From Tumebacillus flagellatus (GTDB taxonomy: Bacteria; Bacillota; Bacilli; Tumebacillales; Tumebacillaceae), in contig NZ_JMIR01000007.1 in NCBI RefSeq assembly GCF_000714935.1, forward strand, positions 97,229 to 161,228: a stretch of DNA of 64,000 bases, read 5' to 3'. Made by a program: the position numbers and the translations under genes. How positions within the stretch are numbered: the first letter of the stretch is position 1; every line of letters starts with the position of its first letter. Under the pieces are notes generated by a model. It was not told where the DNA came from, did not search any database, and saw only the letters and a list, made by a program, of their open reading frames with translations. Below, piece by piece: positions 30,922 through 40,000 of this stretch.

Positions 30922-32652
30922 ATGACCAACGAATTCACATGGAAGGTCGGCGGGGCCCAAGGGGAAGGCATCGACTCCACCGGGGAAATTCTCGCCACCG
31001 TGCTCACGCGGATGGGCTATTACATATTTGCCTATCGCCACTTCATGTCGCTCGTCAAAGGGGGTCACACGAACTACAAAATTCGTGCGTCGACAACCGA
31101 TCCGGTGTACTACCACGGAGACGACCTCGACATGCTGGTTGCTTTTGACCAGACCACGATCTCCGAGAACGAGGACGAGTTGATCGAGGGCGGCATCATC
31201 TTGCACGACGCCAAGTTCCAAGCGCAAACCAACCGCCAAGGCTTGCAAGTTTGCTCCGTGCCGTTGCTTGACATGGCGAAGGAACTCGGCAACCCGATCA
31301 TCAAAAACATGGTCGCCGCCGGGGCTTCCGCGTATGTGCTCGACATCGACCCGAGCAACTTCTACGAGCAGATCGAACAGCAATTCGCGAAAAAAGGCCA
31401 AGAATTGATCGATCTCAACAAGACCGCGTTTAACAAAGGCTACGACTACATCAAGGAAAACTACCCGGATGTCCGCAAACCGGCGCCGCAAGCGACCCGC
31501 CCGGGCTCGGGCTACCTGCTGATGAACGGCAACGAAGCGATCGGTCTCGGCGCGGTTCTGAACGGCTGCCGCATCCTCGCGGCGTACCCGATCACTCCGG
31601 CGACGGAAATCCTCTACTGGGTGCTTGCGAACCTGCCGAAGTACGGCGGGAAAGTTCTGCAAGCGGAAGACGAGATCGCAGCCTGCATCATGGCGATCGG
31701 CGCGAACTACGCGGGCGTGCGCTCGATGACGTCCACGTCCGGCCCGGGCCTGTCCTTGATGATGGAAGCGCTCGGCATGTCCGGCATCTCCGAGACGCCG
31801 CTGGTCATCGTCGACGTCATGCGCGGCGGCCCGTCGACCGGTCTGCCCACGAAAACGGAGCAATCGGACGTCAACGAAGCGCTGTACGGGTCGCACGGCG
31901 AAACGCCGCGCATCGTGATCACGCCGACCTCGATCCCGGACTGCTTCTATCAAATCGGCCGCGCGTTCAACCTCGCGGAAGAGTTCCAAGTGCCGGTCAT
32001 CGTCTGCACCGACCTGTTGATCGGGATGAACAAGATGTCGTTCCAAGACCTCGACCTCTCCACGGTCGACATCACCCGCAAGAACCTCGTCTCCCAAGAG
32101 CAACTCGACGCGCTGGAGAAGGGGGCGTTCAAACGCTACTCGCTCGACACCGAATCGGGCATCTCCGTGCGCTCCATCCCCGGTCAGAAAAACGGCCGTT
32201 ACTGCGCGCTGACCAACGAGCACGAAGAGACGGGCTTGGAGATCGAGGACGTGCCGATGCGCAACGCGCAAATGGAAAAACGCTTCCGCAAGTTGAACGC
32301 GATGGAGCAACACATCAACGACTGGGGCTATGAGTACAAAGGCTCGGAGACGCCGGACGTGCTGATCGTCGGCATGGGCTCCACGCAGGCGCAAATCTGC
32401 GAAGCGATCAAACAGATGGACGGGCAATCGGTCGGCCACCTGCAATACCGGTGCCTGATGCCGTTCCCGAAGGACACACAAAAGTACTTCCAAGCAGCGA
32501 AGAAAATCTACGTCGTCGACAACAACTTCACGGGACAATTGACCGGACTGATCTCCCGCGAGCTCGGCTTCCACGACAAATTGACGCCGCTCTTGAAGTA
32601 CGACGGCAATCCGTTTACGATCCGCGAAATTCTCGCAGCGGTGAAGGGGTGA
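30922..32652 (+). CDS. korA: 2-oxoacid:acceptor oxidoreductase, fused gamma-alpha subunit
   Basis: 576 residues. The N-terminal gamma domain has KVGGAQGEGIDSTGEILA and SLVKGGHTNYKIR. The alpha domain begins near residue 200 with GYLLMNGNEAIGLGAVLNGC, AAYPITPATEIL and TSTSGPGLSLMMEALG, the pyrimidine-binding motif of the family. GGPSTGLPTKTEQSD follows. With the beta subunit it should decarboxylate 2-oxoglutarate (or another 2-oxoacid) to the acyl-CoA and reduce ferredoxin. The ATG at 30922 has AGGTGA 5 bases upstream; the ATG at 30901 that overlaps the previous stop is less likely. This is the two-subunit type without a separate ferredoxin-like delta subunit. Confidence 0.9.
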   Translation: MTNEFTWKVGGAQGEGIDSTGEILATVLTRMGYYIFAYRHFMSLVKGGHTNYKIRASTTDPVYYHGDDLDMLVAFDQTTISENEDELIEGGIILHDAKFQAQTNRQGLQVCSVPLLDMAKELGNPIIKNMVAAGASAYVLDIDPSNFYEQIEQQFAKKGQELIDLNKTAFNKGYDYIKENYPDVRKPAPQATRPGSGYLLMNGNEAIGLGAVLNGCRILAAYPITPATEILYWVLANLPKYGGKVLQAEDEIAACIMAIGANYAGVRSMTSTSGPGLSLMMEALGMSGISETPLVIVDVMRGGPSTGLPTKTEQSDVNEALYGSHGETPRIVITPTSIPDCFYQIGRAFNLAEEFQVPVIVCTDLLIGMNKMSFQDLDLSTVDITRKNLVSQEQLDALEKGAFKRYSLDTESGISVRSIPGQKNGRYCALTNEHEETGLEIEDVPMRNAQMEKRFRKLNAMEQHINDWGYEYKGSETPDVLIVGMGSTQAQICEAIKQMDGQSVGHLQYRCLMPFPKDTQKYFQAAKKIYVVDNNFTGQLTGLISRELGFHDKLTPLLKYDGNPFTIREILAAVKG

Positions 32653-32659
32653 TTGAGAC

Positions 32660-33523
32660 ATGGCAACGATGGCTGACTTTCGCTACGACAAAGCGACTTG
32701 GTGCCCCGGGTGCGGCGACTTCTCCGTCCTCGCGGCGCTTCAACAAGTCTGCGTAAAAATCGGCTTGGAGCCGGAAGACGTCTGCTGCGTCTCCGGGATC
32801 GGGTGCTCCGGGAAGATCTCGCAGCACTTCGGTTCCTACGGCTTCCACTCCCTGCACGGTCGTTCCCTGCCGACCGCGCAAGGCATCAAGATGGCAAACC
32901 AAGACCTGACCGTGATCGCGGCAGGCGGTGACGGGGACGGCTACGGCATCGGGGTCGGGCATTTCATCCATGCCTGCCGCCGCAACGTGGACATCACGTA
33001 CATCGTCATGGACAACCACATCTACGGCTTGACCACCGGGCAATCGTCCCCGACGTCGAAAAAAGGCTTCAAAACCAAAACCTCTCCGAAAGGCGTGGCC
33101 GAAGAGCCGATCAAGCCGCTGGAACTGGCGATCGTCTCCGGCGCTTCGTTCGTCGCGCAGGCGTTCTCCGGCGACTTGAAGCAACTGCAGCGCTTGATTG
33201 AAGAGGGCATCCGTCACAAAGGCTTCTCGCTGATCAACGTGTTCTCGCCCTGCGTCACGTTCAACCGCGTGAACACGTACGAGTGGTTCAAAGAGAACAT
33301 CGTCAACTTTGACGAGCAAGAAGGCTACGACCCGACGAACAAAGCGCAAGCGTTGGCGAAAATCGCGGAAACGGAGTCGGTCTGCACGGGGATCCTCTAC
33401 CGCGAAGACCGCCCGGCGTTCCATGAAGTCGTGCTCGGAGCGACCGAACAAGGCACGGTGAAAGTGCCGCTGGAAATCCCGAACGATGAAATGCAGTCCT
33501 TGATCGACCAGTTCCGCCGCTAA
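32660..33523 (+). CDS. korB: 2-oxoacid:ferredoxin oxidoreductase beta subunit
   Basis: 287 residues. TWCPGCGDFSVLAALQQ has the CPGCG iron-sulfur ligands, with further Cys in VCCVSGIGCSGKIS. The thiamine pyrophosphate motif GGDGDGYGIGVGHF is near residues 91-104, with the Asn partner in MDNHIYGLTTGQSSPTS. SPCVTFN gives the last Cys near residue 197. It forms the catalytic TPP/4Fe-4S subunit with KorA. It starts 7 bases after korA. A terminator follows, ending the operon that starts at the glycosyltransferase. Confidence 0.92.
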   Translation: MATMADFRYDKATWCPGCGDFSVLAALQQVCVKIGLEPEDVCCVSGIGCSGKISQHFGSYGFHSLHGRSLPTAQGIKMANQDLTVIAAGGDGDGYGIGVGHFIHACRRNVDITYIVMDNHIYGLTTGQSSPTSKKGFKTKTSPKGVAEEPIKPLELAIVSGASFVAQAFSGDLKQLQRLIEEGIRHKGFSLINVFSPCVTFNRVNTYEWFKENIVNFDEQEGYDPTNKAQALAKIAETESVCTGILYREDRPAFHEVVLGATEQGTVKVPLEIPNDEMQSLIDQFRR

Positions 33524-33537
33524 CCGGGCATGAGAGC

Positions 33538-33571
33538 AGAGCAACTCCGAATAAAAGGAGTTGCTCTTTTT
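33538..33571 (+). terminator. Terminator of the korAB operon
   Basis: AGAGCAACTCC and GGAGTTGCTCT form a perfect 11-bp stem followed by T. It separates korAB from the NRPS cluster. Confidence 0.88.
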
Positions 33572-33617
33572 ATGTAATTGTTCTTAACTTAAAGTGATTC
33601 ATATATACATTATTTGA

Positions 33618-33646
33618 TTGACTAATTTTATGCGTTTAATTACTAT
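33618..33646 (+). promoter_or_regulatory. Promoter of the NRPS-PKS cluster
   Basis: TTGACT (33618-33623), a 17-base spacer and TACTAT (33641-33646), 58 bases before the first gene. The whole 33574-33704 stretch is far more AT-rich than its surroundings and is the only sizable non-coding gap in the cluster. Confidence 0.6.
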
Positions 33647-33704
33647 AAGAACTACCGTGAATTATCTTCGTAGTAACAGTTAATATTTAAGGAGTGAACG
33701 TCTT

Positions 33705-36700
33705 ATGAGCACTTCGGTCGAAGGATATCGCCTTTCTCCACAGCAGCGGCGTGTGTGGAGCGTGAACCCGCTGACACAAGTACAGACAGCATTGCGGGTG
33801 GAAGGCCCGCTGAATCGCGAGGTTCTGGAAAAAGCGTTGGAGAAGTTGGTGTGCCGACACGAAGTTTTGCGCACCGTGTTTCACGAAGTGCCGGGGTTGT
33901 CTTGGCCGGTTCAGGTGGTGTTGGAGCAGATCGAAGTCGCCTGGACGGTCGTGGAGGATCTTCATCCCGAGGATGTGGAGTCCGCTCTGGACAGACTTTT
34001 TCAACCGGAATTCGATTTGCAAACAGGACCGTTGGTACGTCCGGCTCTGCTCGCTCTGACGACAGGAGAAGAGCTGGTCGTTTTGAATCTCTCGGCGTTG
34101 ATTGCCGATTCGAACTCCTCGCATTTGATGGAGAAATGGTTCAGCCTCTATGAGGCGATGATCTCTGATACAGTTGACACAGCCGAAGAATCCGAAGAGG
34201 AAGAAATCACGTACAGTGTGATTTCAGAGTGGTTAAACCAATTGGCGGAAGATGAGGACAGTGAAGCGGGCCGTGCGTATTGGGCTCGAAAGCGCATCGA
34301 CTCTGTCCCAAGCCTTCAGGTGCCCAAGCGTACCGTTGCGCAGAGCGCAAAGCCTTTTTTGCAAAAAACGGTCGAGCTCTCCCATGACCTGTGGAAGTCG
34401 CTGGAGAACACGGCGAGACGTTGGGAGATCGGGGCGCAGGATCTGGTGCTGACCGCTTGGCGGGCCGTTTGGGCGCGCGTCACGGGACAATCTGACATGG
34501 TGATGGGATGGGTTTGTGACGGACGCACCGATGAAGGGGTAGAAAGCGCATTGGGCGCGCTGTCCCGCGCGGTGCCGTTGGTCGTGGAGTTTGAGGGCAC
34601 GGAACTCGTTTCCGACGCCGGGCGGAGACTTGCTTCCGCCGCAAAGGAAGCGTACGAATGGCAGGAATCCTGGACCGGGGAGTCTGTCGCAGAGTCGTTC
34701 TCCTTCCAGGTCGGGTTTGAAAGCCGCGCTCGCGTGCGGTCGTATCAGGCGGGAGCGGCCACCTTCACGAAATTCCGGGAGCTGGCAGCGGTCGAGAAGT
34801 TTGACGCTTGGTTGTCGTGTCAGTCGGACGCGACAGGAGCGGACTTGGTGTTTCAAGTCGACCCGCTTCTTTGGTCGGAAGCAGCGATTGAGCAGTGGGC
34901 GGGCGCTGTGCTTGCCAGTTTGGAGCAGTGCGTGGAATCGGTCGGTACCGGTTCGGCGTTGACTTGTGCGGACTTGGCGTACTGGCAGGAAACGACGCGA
35001 CAGGCGCACGCGGACGCTCTGGAGAGCACCTCGGCGGACGAAGCGCTGCTTGAAGATGGAATATATTTGTATAATTTGGAAAATTCCGAAGATCAACTTT
35101 CCGCTGTTCCCTTGTGGCGGCCGAGGTCGGGAGTGCAGGTACGGGCGGTGGACGCATCGGGAGAATGGGTGCCGCTGGGCGCTGTCGGACTTCTGCACGT
35201 TCGCAGAACGGGAACCGAGGAATGGGTTCCAACCGAGCAGTCGGTGCGGGCGTGGTCCGACGGAAGGCTGGAGCTGGTGAAGGGGGACAGCACGGCTTCT
35301 AGCGGTGCGTTCACCGCGCCGCGAAGCCAAGTGGAGCAAGAACTTGCGGCAATCTGGCAGGACGTGTTGCGCGTGGAGGACATCGCCGTGCAGGACAGCT
35401 TTTTTGACCTCGGCGGGCATTCGTTGTTGGCAACACAAGTGGTCATGCGGATGCGGGCGAAGTACGGGGTGGAATTCCCGATGCGGATCGTCTTTGAAAC
35501 CAAGACGTTGGAAGCGCTTGCTCAAATGGTCGAACGGTCGACGGGAGAGAGAGGCGAAGGAGCTGTTTCGGGGCAGGAGCTTTCAATTCCTCGCTTGGGG
35601 GAACAAGAGCTGTACGAGCTCTCTCCTTCTCAGAAGCGCTTGTGGTTTTCCTCCCAATTGTCCCAGAGCAGTCAGTACGGTACCGGTTTTTATTATGTCA
35701 TCGAGGACGAATTGCATACGGAGAGTTTTGCGCGGGCGTTCGCTTCCGTCGTCGAGCGTCATGAGATGCTTCGCACGACGATCGTCGTGCAGGACGGCGT
35801 GGCGTATCAGCGCGTCACACCGGGCCTGACGCCGTCCTATCGGGAACACGATCTGAGCGCACGACCCGATGCCCAGCAGATGGAGGCCGTGAGAGCGCGC
35901 GTGCTGGAGGTCTGGACGACACCGTTCGATCTGAGCCGGGAGTCGTTTTTCCGCGTGGAATTGTTCCGGCTGTCTGAACGCAAATCGTTGCTGTTTCTCT
36001 GCGCGCATCACTTCGGCTATGACGGTTGGGCGGTTCGCTTGTTGATTCGGGATCTGAACGCGTTCTACACCGCTTACCGCCACGGGAAGTCTCACGTGGA
36101 CTTGCCGGACGTCGTTTCGTTCTTCGATGTCGCCGCGTGGTTGAACAAGCGGCTCGCAAACGGGGAGCTGCAGGGGCAGCTGGAGTATTGGCTTTCGCAA
36201 CTGCAAGATGACGTGCCGCCGCCGGAAGTGCCGGGAGACACTGGGGAGTTTGCCGCCAACCCGTTGGACGTGCGCAAGGCGAGTGTATCACCGAGTGTGA
36301 CGGCGCAATTGAACGACTTGGCAAAACGACAAGGCAGTTCGCTGTACGCCACGGTGTTGTCCGGCGTCATGGCCTGGCTGTCTCAACTTTCGCGTCAGAC
36401 CACCGTGACCGTGGGGGCTACGTTGTCCGGGCGGACGCACCCGGAGATGGAAGAGGCGTTTGGACCGCTGATCAATCCGGTGGCGATGCGGACCGATCTG
36501 GCGGGCAACCCGACGTTTGCCGAGATCGTCGAACGAACCGCCAAGACGTCGTTTGACGCGTATGCGAACCAAGACTATCCGTTCGACTTGATCTGGCAGG
36601 AACTTCGCAAGCGCGGGGCCAAAGCTCCGTCGCTGTATTCGGTGATCTTGATCGGGCAGAACGTGACGGACGGAGCCGTGCAATTGGACGGCATGAGTTT

Positions 36701-37004
36701 GCAGCCTCGCCCGCTCAGCGAATTGCTCTCAGACCGCACGGACGAGGTGGTTCGCCGCCTGTACGGAGCGTCGGAACGAGAACACGCTTCGTACGATCTC
36801 GTGCTCTCGATGAGCGAAGAGGGCGGCGGGATCGTGTTGGAAGCCACGTACGCGGGACAGAAGTTCCGCCCGGAAACGGTCGACCGGTACTTGGCGCAGA
36901 TGGTGCGCGTGCTGGAGCAGTTTGCAGCCGATCCGGAGGGACGCCTGTCTCAGCTGCAGGCCGAGGCCGTCGAGGAAGAAGATGCATGGGAAGAACTCTT
37001 TTGA
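33705..37004 (+). CDS. NRPS1: degenerate C - adenylation remnant - T - C
   Basis: 1099 residues. Residues 1-420 fold as a condensation domain, but the HHxxxDG site is replaced by LSALIADS (about 129-136), so it should be inactive. Residues 445-530 keep only late adenylation pieces (VDASGEWVPLGAVGLLHV, WSDGRLELV); the ATP and amino-acid binding motifs are missing. A normal carrier domain follows with LGGHSLLA, Ser near 573. The second condensation domain (about 636-1060) has intact HHFGYDG at 768-774. The protein ends with an acidic DAWEELF tail. With no usable A domain, its carrier must be loaded in trans or is skipped. First gene of the cluster, with AAGGAG before the ATG; NRPS2 begins 13 bases after its stop. 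Confidence 0.88.
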   Translation: MSTSVEGYRLSPQQRRVWSVNPLTQVQTALRVEGPLNREVLEKALEKLVCRHEVLRTVFHEVPGLSWPVQVVLEQIEVAWTVVEDLHPEDVESALDRLFQPEFDLQTGPLVRPALLALTTGEELVVLNLSALIADSNSSHLMEKWFSLYEAMISDTVDTAEESEEEEITYSVISEWLNQLAEDEDSEAGRAYWARKRIDSVPSLQVPKRTVAQSAKPFLQKTVELSHDLWKSLENTARRWEIGAQDLVLTAWRAVWARVTGQSDMVMGWVCDGRTDEGVESALGALSRAVPLVVEFEGTELVSDAGRRLASAAKEAYEWQESWTGESVAESFSFQVGFESRARVRSYQAGAATFTKFRELAAVEKFDAWLSCQSDATGADLVFQVDPLLWSEAAIEQWAGAVLASLEQCVESVGTGSALTCADLAYWQETTRQAHADALESTSADEALLEDGIYLYNLENSEDQLSAVPLWRPRSGVQVRAVDASGEWVPLGAVGLLHVRRTGTEEWVPTEQSVRAWSDGRLELVKGDSTASSGAFTAPRSQVEQELAAIWQDVLRVEDIAVQDSFFDLGGHSLLATQVVMRMRAKYGVEFPMRIVFETKTLEALAQMVERSTGERGEGAVSGQELSIPRLGEQELYELSPSQKRLWFSSQLSQSSQYGTGFYYVIEDELHTESFARAFASVVERHEMLRTTIVVQDGVAYQRVTPGLTPSYREHDLSARPDAQQMEAVRARVLEVWTTPFDLSRESFFRVELFRLSERKSLLFLCAHHFGYDGWAVRLLIRDLNAFYTAYRHGKSHVDLPDVVSFFDVAAWLNKRLANGELQGQLEYWLSQLQDDVPPPEVPGDTGEFAANPLDVRKASVSPSVTAQLNDLAKRQGSSLYATVLSGVMAWLSQLSRQTTVTVGATLSGRTHPEMEEAFGPLINPVAMRTDLAGNPTFAEIVERTAKTSFDAYANQDYPFDLIWQELRKRGAKAPSLYSVILIGQNVTDGAVQLDGMSLQPRPLSELLSDRTDEVVRRLYGASEREHASYDLVLSMSEEGGGIVLEATYAGQKFRPETVDRYLAQMVRVLEQFAADPEGRLSQLQAEAVEEEDAWEELF

Positions 37005-37017
37005 GGAGGAGTCAAGA

Positions 37018-40000
37018 ATGAAAGGCACGCACAAGAAAGTGGAAAGTCTGCCGATTGTGAATCTGCCAACGGATGCGCCGCGCCCGGCTGTGCCTTCCCT
37101 GCGGAGCCGCCGTTTGACACGCTCGATGCCGGCTGAACTCGCCGTCGGGTTGCAACGTCTGGCGGAGGGATGGCGTGTTTCCATCGAAGAGCTGGCGTTG
37201 GCTGCAAGCCATGTCTTGCTGTTTCGCTATACCGGCCAACAGGATCTGGTCATCGGGGTATCCGATTCGCAAGAGGTGCTGGCGTCTCGGGTGCAGCTTT
37301 CAGGGGAGACGAGCTTCTCCCAATTGGTGCAGAGTGTTCGGGAAGCAGGACGAAGGGAAGCGGCGATCGAGCCGTTTCCTTTTCAAATCGGGTTTGCTTG
37401 GGGCGTATCTCCTGTACGGGAGGAGTCTCCCTTCGAATTGGCGTTGACGCTCAATCGGGAGGAGATGGTCGCCGACGCTCGTGTGGAACTGTTTGAGGCG
37501 CAGACGGTGGAAGCGTACTTGGACAGTCTGGAAGCGCTGTTGACCGGCATCGTGGAGCAGCCGGAGCGCGATCTCTTGGATCTGCCGGTGCTCTCGGCCA
37601 AGGAACGCGAGCATGTGTTGTACGGATTGAACGATACCCGCGTTGAGTATGGAACGGAAGAGTGCATCCATACGATGTTTGAACGGCAAGCGGCTTTGAC
37701 GCCGGACGCGGTGGCGTTGGTGTTCGAAGGAGCCGAGATGACGTATCGGGAGCTCAATGAGCGGGCGAACCAAGTAGCGCATTATCTGATTCGTTCGGGC
37801 GTGCAATCGAATGTGCGAGTCGGCATCTGCATGGATCGGTCGCTGGAAATGCTCGTGGCGATCTACGGCGTCATGAAAGCGGGCGGCGTCTATGTGCCGA
37901 TCGACCCGTACCATCCGGCGGAGCGGATGAAGTTTACCATGGAGGACTCCGCGGTTCCGCTGATGTTGACGCAAGCGCGTTGGTTGATGCATCTGCCTGC
38001 CCAAGCGGACGAAGTGATCTGCTTGGACACCGAGTGGGAAACGTTCGCCGGTGAGCGGGTGGAGAACCCGGAGTTGGAGCTGTCGGCGGACAACAACCTC
38101 AGCATTCTGTACACGTCCGGTTCGACCGGCAAGCCCAAAGGGGTCATGAGCACTCACAAAGGCATCTGCAACCTGTTGCGTTGGATGCAGGACATCTTCG
38201 GACTCACCCCGCAAGACCGCCACATCTTGAAGACGCCGTACAGTTTCGACGTCTCCGCTTGGGAGCTGTTTTGGCCGCTGGTCAACGGCGCTTGCTTGGT
38301 GATCGCCAAACCGGAAGGGCACAAAGACAGCGCCTATCTCGTGGAGTTGTGCCAAGAGCAGGGCATTACCACGATCGTGTTCGCTCCCTCCATGATGCAG
38401 TTGTTTTTGGAAGAGGCGGGTGTCGAAGCGTGCACGACGATCAAGCGGGCGCTGTGTGCGGGCGAGGCGCTGCCGTTTGAATTGCAAGAGCGGTTTTTCT
38501 CCAAGTTGGACGCAGAGTTGCATAACCTCTACGGGCCGACCGAAGCGTCTGTCATCGTCGCGCATTGGAAGTGCGTGAAAAACTCCCCCAAGCGCGTGGT
38601 TCCCATCGGGTACCCGATCGCCAACACGATGATCTATTTGCTCGATGAGCGCAAACAGCCGGTTCCGCGCGGCGCGGCGGGGGAACTGTTCATCGGCGGC
38701 ACCGCGGTCGCCCGCGGGTATTTGAACCGACCGGAACTCAACGAGGAGAAATTCGTGCTCGATCCCTACCACGGCGACCCGGAAGCGCGGATGTACGGGA
38801 CCGGGGATTTAGCCCGCCACTTGCCGGACGGCACCATCGACTACATCGGGCGTATCGACCACCAAGTCAAGATTCGCGGGTTGCGCATTGAGCTTGGCGA
38901 GATTGAGTCGGTGTTGCAGACGCACCCCGCTGTGCGCGAAGTGGTGGTCATGGCGCAACAGGACGTGCAAGGCGGGAAATTTTTGGCCGCCTTCCTGACC
39001 GCGCAAGAGAACGGCGATGCGGACCAAGGGGTCCTGCGCCAATTTGTGAAATCGAAACTGCCGGACTATATGGTGCCCAACGTGTTCGTCGTGCTGGAGG
39101 AGATGCCGCTCTCGCCGAACGGCAAGATCGACCGCAAAGCGTTGCCGCAAGTTTCCTTCTCCGACAACGCCCGCGAGGAGCACGTCAAGCCCCGCACACC
39201 GCTTGAGCAAGCGGTGGTGCAAATTTGGGAAGACGTGCTGCAAGTGCCGGCGATCGGCGTCACCGATCACTTTTTCTATCTGGGCGGGCATTCGCTGTTT
39301 GCCAATCGCGTGGTGGCGCGCATCCGCGAGAAATTCGGGTGCGAGCTGTCGGTTGCCCAACTGTACGACCGCCCGACGGTCGCGGAGCTGGCCGAGCTGT
39401 TGGAAGACTCGTCGCAAGGAAGCGCACAAGAGGAAAGCTGGGAGCGGGTCGAACGTCCCGAGCTTTTGCCGCTGACCTATCCGCAGGAAGCGATGTGGTT
39501 TGTGGACCGCTTGCAACCGGGCACGACGCATCTGAACGTTCCGTTTGGCTTCCACCTGCACGGGCCGCTCGATGTGGGGGCGTTGCGCCGCAGTTTGGAC
39601 GAGTTGATCAAACGGCATGAATCGCTGCGCACCGTCATCGTGGAACTCGACGGAGTTCCCTATCAACGCCTCACAGAGTCGAACCGCTGGGAACTTCCGC
39701 TCGTCGATGTAAGCGGCTTGCCGGAAGAGCAGCAACGCAAGCGTTACGAAGAAATCCGCACATGGGATTCCCAAAACGGGTTCGACCTGTCGCAAGGTCC
39801 GAACTGCCGCGGGTGGCTGTTCCGCTACAGCGAGACGCATCATGAACTGATGCTGAACGTCAGCCACATCTTGTTTGACGCTCGTTCTCTGGATGTGTTC
39901 AAGGAGGAATTGTTCACGCTGTACGGAGGCGGCGAACTGCCCGCGCTGACCGTGCAATTCGGCGATTACGTTCTGCGCGAGCGCGCTCGCATCCACCAGC

